Part shown: piece by piece, positions 1-7,946 of the stretch
How the letters are laid out: every line of letters starts with the position of its first letter
How positions within the stretch are numbered: the first letter of the stretch is position 1
From: VMCP01 sp964408945
GTDB taxonomy: Bacteria > Bacteroidota > Bacteroidia > NS11-12g > UBA955
Assembly: GCA_964408945.1 (NCBI GenBank)
Contig: CAYPBJ010000006.1
Location: 1 to 64,000, forward strand
Reading direction: 5' to 3'
DNA length: 64,000 bases
Made by a program: the position numbers and the translations under genes
Notes under the pieces: generated by a model
Told to the model about the DNA's origin: nothing
Database searches by the model: none
Seen by the model: the letters and a program-made list of their open reading frames with translations, nothing else

Positions 1-176
1 GCAGCGCGCGCGGCGGTACCGATGGCAGTCGTTTGAGTTTTATGGGATTGCCATGTCCCAATATTTTTACGGGAGAAATGGCCTTCCACGGCAAGCACGA
101 ATATGTGAGTGTACAAGACATGGAGAAAGCTTCAGACGTCTTGGTGAATTTGAGTTATTTGTGGGCGAGTAGGTAG
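1..176 (+). CDS. pepT: Peptidase T, C-terminal fragment (cut by window edge)
   Basis: Only the last 58 or so codons are present; the reading frame runs from base 3 to the TAG at 174-176. The fragment begins with [18 protein letters not shown], followed by [14 protein letters not shown]. These are the very conserved closing motifs of peptidase T, the zinc tripeptidase of the M20 family that removes the N-terminal residue from tripeptides in the cytoplasm. HGKHE contributes a metal-site histidine in the family (established knowledge). The 5' part lies outside the window, so completeness cannot be judged. A heptamer repeat island starts about 14 bases after the stop and fills the whole gap up to the convergent desaturase gene. 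Confidence 0.9.
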   Translation, partial: SARGGTDGSRLSFMGLPCPNIFTGEMAFHGKHEYVSVQDMEKASDVLVNLSYLWASR

Positions 177-186
177 TTGGTCTTTG

Positions 187-454
<268 letters not shown>

Positions 455-456
455 TA

Positions 457-1560
457 TTAAGCCAGCTGTCCTACTTCTTTTAGGTGCATGAAATGAGAGC
501 GCACCGCAGAGATGAAGGTGTCATTTTCTTGGTAAGGAATACCGAACTCGGCACAAGTTTTCTTTACGATTTCGTTGATTTTGGGGTAGTGGATGTGACT
601 AATTTTGGGGAACAAGTGATGTTCTACTTGGAAGTTTAATCCTCCCAAAGCCCAGGTCAAGAATTTGCTTTTGGTGCTAAAGTTGGCGGTGGTTTTTAAT
701 TGGTGGGTTGCCCAATCATCTTCAACCACAATAGATTCAATTACGGTGTTGTTGTTTTTCGCTTCGATTTTATCAGTCACGAATGTTACACCTTCTACGA
801 CGTGTGCTAATTGGAATACAATGGTAATTACCATACCTGTGGTTAGTGCCATGGTTAAATAGCCTAAGATTGCGGTTAAAGGACCCAAAACAAAGATGGG
901 AACAACTAAAAACACGCCAATATAAACCACTTTTGCACCCCAAAACTCGAAGTGTTGGAAAGCAGAACGGTCATTTTTGAATTTACTATCGCCAATTCCG
1001 TGTGCAAAATATTTGGTGAAGTCTTGATAGAAAATCCAAGCTAAATAAGCAATAGCGTAGGCTGGAATTACGTAAATATGTTGGAATTTGTGGAACCACA
1101 ATTTCTTTTGAGTTGGATTCACGCGTAAAATTGGCCACAAATCAATATCGTCATCTACACCATCAATGTTGGTATAACTGTGGTGATTGAAGTTGTGTTT
1201 TTCTGCCCAATTGAATGAATTTCCGCCAAGGAGATTCAATGAATTGGCCATGATTTTATTCACCCAAGGTTTAGATGAATAGCTACCATGAGCTCCATCG
1301 TGCATAACGTTAAAACCAATTAATGCGAAGGTAATACCCATGAGGGAGAAGAGACCGTATACCCAGATCGCGTTTTCTGATAATAACATAATTCCTAAAT
1401 AACATCCAATCAGGGTAAGTCCCAATATGATGGTTTTAGAATAAAGTTTCCAGTTACCTGTAGGTTTGATGTTGTTTTCTTCGAAGTAGGAATTGATTCT
1501 GTTTCTTAGTGTACTAAAGAATTCAGCGTTGCGGCCGGCGAATCTGATAGGAGTGCTCAT
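457..1560 (-). CDS. Membrane fatty-acid (acyl-CoA/acyl-lipid) desaturase
   Basis: This 367-residue protein is an integral-membrane di-iron desaturase of the FA_desaturase family. It would introduce a double bond into a membrane acyl chain using O2 and reduced electron carriers. The three diagnostic histidine boxes are visible: HDGAH at residues 87-91, HNFNHH at 122-127 and QVEHH at 311-315. A glutamine in place of the first histidine of box three is typical of front-end (delta-5/delta-6-like) desaturases. Unlike eukaryotic front-end enzymes there is no fused cytochrome b5 domain. Hydrophobic segments lie at about 43-60, 65-86, 165-180 and 212-255. The regiospecificity cannot be read from the sequence. 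A TAACTTTG element lies just upstream of the ATG. Confidence 0.92.
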   Translation of the reverse strand: MSTPIRFAGRNAEFFSTLRNRINSYFEENNIKPTGNWKLYSKTIILGLTLIGCYLGIMLLSENAIWVYGLFSLMGITFALIGFNVMHDGAHGSYSSKPWVNKIMANSLNLLGGNSFNWAEKHNFNHHSYTNIDGVDDDIDLWPILRVNPTQKKLWFHKFQHIYVIPAYAIAYLAWIFYQDFTKYFAHGIGDSKFKNDRSAFQHFEFWGAKVVYIGVFLVVPIFVLGPLTAILGYLTMALTTGMVITIVFQLAHVVEGVTFVTDKIEAKNNNTVIESIVVEDDWATHQLKTTANFSTKSKFLTWALGGLNFQVEHHLFPKISHIHYPKINEIVKKTCAEFGIPYQENDTFISAVRSHFMHLKEVGQLA

Positions 1561-1575
1561 TTATAAACGAATACT

Positions 1576-1583
1576 CAAAGTTA
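1576..1583 (-). promoter_or_regulatory. Candidate -7 promoter element of the desaturase gene
   Basis: On the minus strand this reads TAACTTTG, a full match to the Bacteroidota -7 consensus TAnnTTTG, 15 bases before the desaturase ATG. I see no clear TTG -33 element at the usual 17-23 base spacing, so the call is tentative. Confidence 0.4.
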
Positions 1584-1593
1584 GGCAAAAAAT

Positions 1594-1800
1594 CTATAAT
1601 CCTTTGCGTCTAGTATTGAATTTCAAGACAGCATACATAGGACAAAAGCTGATGAAACTGGTCAAGACAAAAATACCGGAAACAATTAAAAGAATGGTTG
1701 CCCACGTACCACTCAGTCTACCATCGAAATACAGTCCTCCAACGATTAATGCTGTTGACACTCTGATGGCTTTGTCAATCGTTCCTACATTCTTTTTCAT
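1594..1800 (-). CDS. Small membrane protein, DUF2892 (YgaP-like transmembrane domain) type
   Basis: A 68-residue protein starting MKKNVGTIDKAIRV, followed by two hydrophobic helices (about 16-24 and 32-50) and ending in a basic tail. The order 'N-x-G-x-x-D-x-x-x-R', a short helix, a second helix and then CPMY is the signature of the DUF2892 inner-membrane family. That family is also found as the membrane domain of YgaP-type rhodanese proteins. No rhodanese domain is attached here. Its function is unknown. It lies 33 bases upstream of the desaturase gene on the same strand and could be co-transcribed with it, although the desaturase has its own candidate promoter. Confidence 0.8.
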   Translation of the reverse strand: MKKNVGTIDKAIRVSTALIVGGLYFDGRLSGTWATILLIVSGIFVLTSFISFCPMYAVLKFNTRRKGL

Positions 1801-1932
1801 AGGTTAAATGTTTAATCTTTATGGTGTTAAGTTTACACTAACAAGGCGCAAAATAGGTGATAGTCGTCAAAGATTTATCATTGGGTTATAATTTGTTAGA
1901 GTCAACAAAAGCGCTGACTGAATGATAATTCA

Positions 1933-4734
1933 CTACTTCGGCAGTGTCTTCTCAGCATTTAATTGGGCTTTTTGTACCATCTCTTGAGCCTGCTTTTGGG
2001 CTGTTTCTTCTACAAATTGGGCTTTTGCATTGGCTTCTTGTTCGGTGCGATCTGCGGAAGTATAGGCTTTAGAACGAATTGCATCTGCCGATTTCTTGGC
2101 TTCTTTACGTAAGCGGTCTCCTGCTTTCTGGGCGGCTAGTTTTTCAAGTTGATTGGTTGCTTTTGCTTGTGCTGCAGCAATCTCTTCTTCCGCTTTTTTT
2201 AACGCGGCATCTGCCAACCGGTCACCTTCTGCTCGTTGTTTATCAGCTGTTTCTTTGCCTATTCTTCTGATGTTAGCAACCTCTTCTTGAGCCTTTTTCA
2301 TGATAGCCTCTGCTTGTAGATGTACTTGGTGAACCGCTTCGCCAGCTGCTTTTTGTAATTCTTGTTGAGCAGTTCCCTTGATAGGTTCAAGTTTTTTCTT
2401 GAGTTCTTCTTTTCCGAATTTTTTCCAGTCCAGTTTGAATTTTGGATCAGTTACGGTGCCGGTTATGGTGAAAGGAACTTTTTTACCTTCGGCTTGTAAA
2501 GTTCCCCCGAAAAGAATCTTCTGATCTAAACCAACGTTACCAGCCAAATTCATTTTACCCCCTTTGGGAAGATTTAAGCCAATACTGTCTTTCAACGTGA
2601 GTTTTCCGTTTTCTATGATGTATCTCAACTTTGAAGGCTTAACACTCAGATTGCCATAGTCCCAATTGAATTGATCGTACACTTGCTTCAGCCAGTTAGG
2701 AAGTTGCATCTCGCCTTTTTTAAGATCAACCAATCCCGATGAAATCAGACTTCCTAGGTCTAGGTCCATGGTTTCGGTAAACTTGGTATTCAATTGCATA
2801 TTGAGGTTCATTATGCCGTCAACATCTTTCAAAGCAGGCGCATATTTTTCAATAAGGGCTACTTGATTCATGATGTTCCGTGCGTTTAAATCAAGGAGAG
2901 CAATCTGAGTATTGGCAACAGGTTGGCTTCCTGGAGTGTAAGAATATTGGGTTTGATCCATTCTGAAAGTGCTTCCCCAAATGCTTGCTTTCAGTTCGTC
3001 TATATTTAACTTACCATCCTTCACGGTGATTTTCGCGCCGCAATTGCTGAGGTCGTAGGTTTCATATTTTAAAACGCCCACACTTCCCACGAAGGTCAAA
3101 TCGAGATTATCTGGAATTTGAACTGCCGCCATTTCGCTGCTGTCAGTGGTTTCTGAGGACATTGAATCGCTGTCGTCTGTCAAAAACTGGTTTGCGTCAA
3201 TCATGGGGGCATCTAAGTTTAATTTACCTTTGAGGACTTCACCGTTGATAGCGTAACCAATGAAGTTTTCCAATCCGCCACTCATAGACATGCGAGAGTT
3301 TCCGTATTGCAGTGACTGCAAGTTCAACGAGAAATTCTTAGGATTTGCCGACAGTTCCATGAAATCCAATACAGTGGGTAGCGTAGATGGGCTGGTATAA
3401 TTTAAGTTGTTTACGGTGATTTTACCTGAAGCTTTCAAGTCTTCCGCTTTGTCACTTACAGCAGTTGAATAATATCCATCAAATTGAATGTCAGAAGAAA
3501 TGCTTCCTGAAAGGGTGGTGTTTTTTTCTAGCGGAAGAACGTCTTTCCATTTATCTAAGGCAATTTTAGCCTTGATTTCTCCGCGAGCATATGGATTTGA
3601 AACAGGTGTTTTAGCGAATAAAGTAGCAGAGATAGGGTCTCCACCGAGATTCATGGCGAATTTTTTCAAATTGATGGTGGTATGGTCTGGATCGCCATCG
3701 GCATTTTTCAGGTTGAAATCTACGTTAATTCCTGAAACTGAAGCTGGGAGTCCAGGATATGCAAATGACCCATTGTCAACGGTCAAGGTAACATCAGTTG
3801 CTGGCATTCTGAGGTCATCCATGATTCCTTTTAAGGTTGCGTGAACACCTGCTTTACCTGAAGCTTTAACGTCTTTAAAGTCAGCAGTGTAAGCACCTGG
3901 AACCACAGACAACAATGATTTAAATTCAGAAGATGGAACCGAAATATCAAGGTCCATGTCCATATTCAGGTCGTTCATTTGAAGCCAACCTTTCATCAAA
4001 ACGGGAAATTCATTGATTTGGGCATCCAATTGATTGAACGTGAATTTGAACTTGTCGAGATCCATATCAATGTTGCTTTCGGCAGTTAGATTTGCCTTCG
4101 ACATGAGGGTCATTCCGTCGAAATCCATATCAGCCGATGCAATTTTGAGTTCATTGGCTAGGGTAAAGATGTTGTTAGATAGCGATCCGCTTCCGTCGAA
4201 ATCCATGCCTTTAAGAGTGAAACTCATGGGCAATGAATAGTCAGTGTAACCTATGAGGGCGTTGCTGAGTTTGATTGATTTTAGATCAAGGGAAATCGGA
4301 GCAGAAGCAGCAGTATCAATAGTTGTAGCAGTATCTACAGGTGTAATATCAAAGTTGGCACGACCGCTTTTGAGAAAAATGATGTTGATGTGCGGATTGT
4401 CGAGGTCAATTTTACGAATATTCATAGTTTCACCGCCAAGTACTGATTTAATGTCGAGTACAATTCTGGTATTTTGAGCTGCGTAGAGGGTGTCTCCTTG
4501 GAAGGAATCACGACCTACAATGCTTAAATTGGGAATTCCAACAGATACATTCGGGAAGTTTCTAATCAAACTGATGGAGAGGTCATCGTCAAATTTAATG
4601 TCGGCCAACAGGTTGGAGTTAGCCGCATTTTTGGCTGCTGTAAGGATTTTGCCTTTGAAAGCAAATGGAAGAATCAACAAGATAACAAACAGAGAACCAA
4701 GGGCAATGCCCAAACGAATCATCAACTTCTTCAT
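1933..4734 (-). CDS. AsmA-family envelope protein with C-terminal coiled coil
   Basis: A 933-residue protein with one N-terminal membrane helix (about residues 7-27) followed by a long beta-rich body. The N-terminal region, with the ISLIRNFPNVSV segment and repeated 'L-D-L-K-S-I' strands, is typical of AsmA/TamB-like proteins. Relatives form long grooves in the periplasm that help move lipids between membranes or assist outer-membrane assembly (family knowledge). A repeat-beta-groove region runs to about residue 780. The last 150 or so residues are almost entirely Ala/Lys/Glu/Gln with heptad character, predicting a long helical coiled-coil tail. It faces the divergent small membrane-protein gene across about 60 bases. 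Which lipid or barrel it serves cannot be told. Confidence 0.85.
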   Translation of the reverse strand: MKKLMIRLGIALGSLFVILLILPFAFKGKILTAAKNAANSNLLADIKFDDDLSISLIRNFPNVSVGIPNLSIVGRDSFQGDTLYAAQNTRIVLDIKSVLGGETMNIRKIDLDNPHINIIFLKSGRANFDITPVDTATTIDTAASAPISLDLKSIKLSNALIGYTDYSLPMSFTLKGMDFDGSGSLSNNIFTLANELKIASADMDFDGMTLMSKANLTAESNIDMDLDKFKFTFNQLDAQINEFPVLMKGWLQMNDLNMDMDLDISVPSSEFKSLLSVVPGAYTADFKDVKASGKAGVHATLKGIMDDLRMPATDVTLTVDNGSFAYPGLPASVSGINVDFNLKNADGDPDHTTINLKKFAMNLGGDPISATLFAKTPVSNPYARGEIKAKIALDKWKDVLPLEKNTTLSGSISSDIQFDGYYSTAVSDKAEDLKASGKITVNNLNYTSPSTLPTVLDFMELSANPKNFSLNLQSLQYGNSRMSMSGGLENFIGYAINGEVLKGKLNLDAPMIDANQFLTDDSDSMSSETTDSSEMAAVQIPDNLDLTFVGSVGVLKYETYDLSNCGAKITVKDGKLNIDELKASIWGSTFRMDQTQYSYTPGSQPVANTQIALLDLNARNIMNQVALIEKYAPALKDVDGIMNLNMQLNTKFTETMDLDLGSLISSGLVDLKKGEMQLPNWLKQVYDQFNWDYGNLSVKPSKLRYIIENGKLTLKDSIGLNLPKGGKMNLAGNVGLDQKILFGGTLQAEGKKVPFTITGTVTDPKFKLDWKKFGKEELKKKLEPIKGTAQQELQKAAGEAVHQVHLQAEAIMKKAQEEVANIRRIGKETADKQRAEGDRLADAALKKAEEEIAAAQAKATNQLEKLAAQKAGDRLRKEAKKSADAIRSKAYTSADRTEQEANAKAQFVEETAQKQAQEMVQKAQLNAEKTLPK

Positions 4735-4798
4735 AGTGCGAATTTACTAATATTCAATAACGTATTTTTCGCTATTTTCGTTGCATAAACCTATAATA

Positions 4799-5221
4799 AT
4801 GAAAACTGGATTATTGCATTTACATTCAACCCTGAGATGGGTGATTTTGGTGTTGTTGGTATTGACCATCGTTCAACTTTTTACCAATAAAGCTGCGCGT
4901 CAAGCGAAGATTTTAACCATTGTATCGCACACTATGTTATTGATTGGTGTAATTCAGTGGTTTATCACAGATTGGGGTATCAAATTGATTCAAAACGCGG
5001 GCATGGCATCTGTCATGAAAGATAAGATTCAACGTTTCTTTGCAGTTGAACACGCATTGACCATGATTATTGCCATTGTGCTCATCACCATGGGCGGTGT
5101 AGCCGTTCGTAAAGAGAACACCAAAAAGGCAAGAATTTTATATGTAGTAGCATTGCTCTTGATTCTTTCTCGCATTCCTTGGCCATTCATGGAAGTTGGC
5201 GCTGGCCGAGGGTGGGTTTAG
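4799..5221 (+). CDS. Four-helix inner-membrane protein, unknown function
   Basis: A 140-residue, strongly hydrophobic protein. I chose the ATG at 4799 (MKTGLLHLHSTLRW) over an in-frame TTG 18 bases earlier because the ATG gives a standard N-terminus. Four membrane segments are visible: about 12-29, 36-54, 80-98 and 109-124. Histidines near the membrane faces (H8, H10 in HLHS, one in SHTML, one in VEHALT) recall small cytochrome b561-like or DoxX-like proteins, but no haem-binding pattern can be assigned with confidence. Relatives with this opening occur widely in Bacteroidota as uncharacterised membrane proteins (recalled, not searched). The stop codon lies ten bases before heptamer island 2. 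Confidence 0.75.
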   Translation: MKTGLLHLHSTLRWVILVLLVLTIVQLFTNKAARQAKILTIVSHTMLLIGVIQWFITDWGIKLIQNAGMASVMKDKIQRFFAVEHALTMIIAIVLITMGGVAVRKENTKKARILYVVALLLILSRIPWPFMEVGAGRGWV

Positions 5222-5230
5222 TCGATAGGC

Positions 5231-5328
5231 CGCAGTCCGTAGTCCGTAGTCTGTAGTCTGTAGTCTGTAGTCTGTAGGTGTCGGGTTTCAGGATACGGAC
5301 CACGGACTCTGGACCATGGACTCTGGAC
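5231..5328. repeat. Heptamer repeat island 2, inverted halves
   Basis: Fourteen 7-bp units in unbroken register. The first six (5231-5272) end in GTC (CGCAGTC, CGTAGTC twice, TGTAGTC three times). Three irregular heptamers follow (5273-5293). The last five (5294-5328) end in GAC (TACGGAC, CACGGAC, TCTGGAC, CATGGAC, TCTGGAC), which is the same GTCC-type unit on the other strand. The two halves could pair into an imperfect hairpin with a loop of about 21 bases. The island starts ten bases after the upstream stop codon and ends about 60 bases before the protease ATG. Confidence 0.93.
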
Positions 5329-5390
5329 CATATATTTTCTTTCATCGATTTTTTTGTGCACTAAAAATAAAGTGGTGTAATTTTGGAGGT

Positions 5391-6833
5391 ATGAACGGAA
5401 AAAATTGGATAGCTATTGTTTTAGTTTCAATGACATCGGGATTTGTGGGTTCTTGGATTTTTAGAGGGAACAGCGGAAATACGGTGATGTTAAATACGGC
5501 ATCGGAAAGCTCCAATTTGGTGCCAAGTCGGGTAGCTTCATCAGGCATGGATTTGACTTCCTTCGAAAAAGCGTCTGCAGCATCTACCCCCTCGGTTGTA
5601 TTCATAAAAACGATTTCTACTGTTCAATATGAAAGTCCGTTTGATGGACTTTTTTGGGATTTTGATCCCTTTGGAAGTAGAGGAAAAGCATCTAGCACAG
5701 GCAGTGGAGTTATTGTCAATTCGAATGGATACATTGTAACTAACAACCATGTAATTCAAGGTGCTGAGAGTATTTCGGTGGTGTTGAATAAAGGAAAAAA
5801 AGAATATTTAGCGAAGGTTGTTGGTACTGATCCAGGGTCAGATTTGGCGCTAATAAAAATTGAAGCGACTGAACTTCCGGCGGCGGTCATTGGCAACTCC
5901 GATCAAGTGAATGTAGGTGAGTGGGTTTTGGCAGTTGGTAATCCTTTTAATCTAAATTCAACGGTCACTGCGGGTATTGTGAGCGCTAAAGGCCGAAATA
6001 TTAACATTGTAAAAAATCAATTCCCTATAGAGAGTTTCATTCAAACCGATGCGGCGATCAATCCTGGTAATTCGGGAGGAGCATTGGTGAATTTACGTGG
6101 AGAACTGATTGGAATTAATACTGCAATACAATCAAATACAGGAAGTTATACAGGTTATGGATTTGCAATCCCTAGCAATATCGTAAAAAAAATCATCACA
6201 GATTTGATTGAGAAAGGCGAGGTATTGAGGGCATTTTCAGGGATGGAAGTGGGTGCATTGTCCTCAGACGAAACCCAAAAATTGGGAGTCGATCTAAATG
6301 GTGAACCTCTTAAGATTAAGTCAATTTTAGAAGACGGTCCTGCAGAAAAATCCGGATTGAAAGCCGGTGATGTTCTGGTCAAAATAGGTGATCAAACGAT
6401 TGATGGACAGTCGAGCTACGATGAGTTTATGGCGTACCAACGTCCGGGAAATAAAATCGGATTTGAGGTTATTCGTGCCGGAAAATTGGTGAAGGGCGAT
6501 TTGGTCTTGATATCGCAGTCAGCAAATAAAGAGTTGCTGATGAAAGGGGTTGTCAGCAGCAGTTTTTTGGGTGCTGATTTCCAACCATTGAGCGCGTCTG
6601 ATAAATCAAAGTTCAGAATTGAGAGCGGCATTCGCATCATCAACATTCGAAGAAGCGGCGGTATAGCTCAGATGGGACTTCCTAACGGATTTATTGTGGT
6701 GAAGTTCAACGGCAAGTCGTACGAAGCCCCTGAAGATTTGATTGCCGCCATGGAAGGAAGTTCGGGCAAGATGCAAATTCAGGGCTTAGACCCCAACGGC
6801 AGCAGCAGAAGTTATTCATTTTATAGGTACTAG
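5391..6833 (+). CDS. degP: HtrA/DegP-type periplasmic serine protease
   Basis: A 480-residue trypsin-like protease-chaperone that degrades or refolds damaged envelope proteins. Residues 6-23 form a membrane or signal helix. The protease domain spans about 60-270, with the catalytic triad H120 (in TNNHV), D151 (SDLALIK) and S228 (GNSGGAL). Two PDZ domains follow: one at about 290-385 (with SILEDGPAEKSGLKAGDVL) and a more degenerate one at about 395-480. An ORF extends upstream to 5316, but I take the ATG at 5391 because the upstream part runs into repeat DNA and the protein then starts with a normal signal helix. GGAGGT touches the ATG, too close to act as a normal ribosome-binding site. The last codons and stop (TACTAG) already belong to heptamer island 3. 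Confidence 0.95.
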   Translation: MNGKNWIAIVLVSMTSGFVGSWIFRGNSGNTVMLNTASESSNLVPSRVASSGMDLTSFEKASAASTPSVVFIKTISTVQYESPFDGLFWDFDPFGSRGKASSTGSGVIVNSNGYIVTNNHVIQGAESISVVLNKGKKEYLAKVVGTDPGSDLALIKIEATELPAAVIGNSDQVNVGEWVLAVGNPFNLNSTVTAGIVSAKGRNINIVKNQFPIESFIQTDAAINPGNSGGALVNLRGELIGINTAIQSNTGSYTGYGFAIPSNIVKKIITDLIEKGEVLRAFSGMEVGALSSDETQKLGVDLNGEPLKIKSILEDGPAEKSGLKAGDVLVKIGDQTIDGQSSYDEFMAYQRPGNKIGFEVIRAGKLVKGDLVLISQSANKELLMKGVVSSSFLGADFQPLSASDKSKFRIESGIRIINIRRSGGIAQMGLPNGFIVVKFNGKSYEAPEDLIAAMEGSSGKMQIQGLDPNGSSRSYSFYRY

Positions 6834-7004
6834 GTACCGGTACCGGGTACTAGGTAATTGGTAGTTGGTAGCAGGTAGATGGTAGCAGGTAGATGGTAGC
6901 AGGTAGATGGTAGCAGGTAGTTGGTGGTGCATGGTCTGTAGTCTGGAGCCCGGTACCCGAAACCCGAAACCCGAAACCCGGTACCCGGTACCCGGTACCG
7001 CTAC
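6824..7004. repeat. Heptamer repeat island 3
   Basis: From the end of the protease gene, AGGTACT-type units lead into a stretch in exact 7-bp register from 6851 to 7004 (22 heptamers). First come 11 units of the type TTGGTAG, CAGGTAG or ATGGTAG (6851-6927); CAGGTAG and ATGGTAG strictly alternate from 6872 to 6920. Three GTCTG-type units follow (6928-6948). The last eight (6949-7004) are CCCGGTA or CCCGAAA followed by CCGCTAC, which is the GGTAC/GGTAG theme on the opposite strand. The island ends 28 bases before the kdsA ATG and about 50 bases before the assembly gap. Confidence 0.93.
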
Positions 7005-7020
7005 CAAGTCCAAATTCCAT

Positions 7021-7028
7021 TATCTTTG
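7021..7028 (+). promoter_or_regulatory. Candidate -7 promoter element of kdsA
   Basis: TATCTTTG matches the Bacteroidota -7 consensus TAnnTTTG. Only four bases (CGGA) separate it from the kdsA ATG, so transcription from it would give a leaderless or nearly leaderless mRNA. No obvious TTG -33 element lies at the usual spacing, because that position is inside the repeat island. Confidence 0.42.
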
Positions 7029-7032
7029 CGGA

Positions 7033-7941
7033 ATGAACACAATGATGCCAAANNNNNNNNNNNNNNNNNNNNNNNNNNNNNNNNNNNNNNNNNNNNNNNN
7101 NNNNNNNNNNNNNNNNNNNNNNNNNNNNNNNNNNNNNNNNNNNNNNNNNNNNAAGTACCGTGAGTCGGGTAATTTTTTCATTTTCGCAGGACCGTGTGCT
7201 ATTGAGGGGAGAGATATGGCCTTCGAAATTGCGGAGAGATTGGTGCAGATTTCTGATGAATTGGAAATTCCGTTGGTGTTTAAAGGTTCTTACAGGAAGG
7301 CAAATAGATCAAGGATTGATTCGTTTATTGGAATAGGAGATGAGGCGGCATTGCAGATTTTGGGTGATATTAGAGAGAAGTTTCAAATTCCGGTGGTGAC
7401 CGATATTCATGAGTCTCGTGAAGCAGCGATGGCTGCAGAATATGTGGATGTTTTGCAAATTCCCGCATTTTTGTTTAGACAGACCGAGTTGTTGGTGGCT
7501 GCTGCAAATACGGGAAAATGGATCAATATTAAGAAGGGGCAATTTGCAGCGGCGAATGCCATGCAACATGCATTACAGAAATGTGTAGATTCTGGAAATG
7601 ACAGAATCATATTGACTGATAGAGGTAACTCATTTGGGTATTCTGATTTGATTGTTGATTTTAGAAATATACCGGAAATGAGATCTTTCGGGGCACCGGT
7701 GGTGATGGATATCACGCACAGTTTACAACAACCCAATCAGAGTAGTGGTGTAACTGGGGGCAAGCCAGAATTGATTGAGACTATTGCTAAAGCTGCAGTG
7801 GCTGTGGGAGTGGATGGTTTGTTTGTTGAAACGCATCCCAATCCTTCAAAAGCGAAAAGTGATGGCGCAAACATGCTCCCCCTAAACGAACTACAGCCCC
7901 TTTTAGAGAGGCTGCAGCGTATTAGAAAAGCTATTTTATAA
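7033..7941 (+). CDS. kdsA: 3-deoxy-8-phosphooctulonate synthase (interrupted by assembly gap)
   Basis: KdsA condenses phosphoenolpyruvate with arabinose 5-phosphate to make KDO 8-phosphate for the lipopolysaccharide inner core. After the gap the protein reads SGNFFIFAGPCAIEG, FKGSYRKANRSRIDSF, VVTDIHE, LQIPAFLFRQTEL, NIKKGQF, DRGNSFGY, DITHSLQQPNQSSG and VETHPNP, all diagnostic of KdsA rather than of DAHP synthase. The ATG at 7033 (MNTMMP) is six codons before 100 N bases and is in frame with the rest. Other KdsA proteins need only about 10-15 residues before SGNFF, while this model gives about 43, so the real gap is probably much shorter than 100 bases. The gene ends five bases from the convergent PorE-like gene. 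Confidence 0.93.
   Translation: MNTMMPXXXXXXXXXXXXXXXXXXXXXXXXXXXXXXXXXXKYRESGNFFIFAGPCAIEGRDMAFEIAERLVQISDELEIPLVFKGSYRKANRSRIDSFIGIGDEAALQILGDIREKFQIPVVTDIHESREAAMAAEYVDVLQIPAFLFRQTELLVAAANTGKWINIKKGQFAAANAMQHALQKCVDSGNDRIILTDRGNSFGYSDLIVDFRNIPEMRSFGAPVVMDITHSLQQPNQSSGVTGGKPELIETIAKAAVAVGVDGLFVETHPNPSKAKSDGANMLPLNELQPLLERLQRIRKAIL
7053..7152. other. Assembly gap of 100 N
   Basis: Exactly 100 ambiguous bases, a common placeholder for a scaffold join of unknown length. It sits within the first codons of kdsA, about 50 bases after heptamer island 3. The repeats may well have broken the assembly there. Confidence 0.99.
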
Positions 7942-7946
7942 GTTTT

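Noticed and set aside
7033..7941. DAHP synthase (aroG/aroF-like)
   Set aside because: YRKANRSRIDSF, LQIPAFLFRQTEL and DITHSLQQPNQ are KdsA-specific; DAHP synthase motifs are missing.
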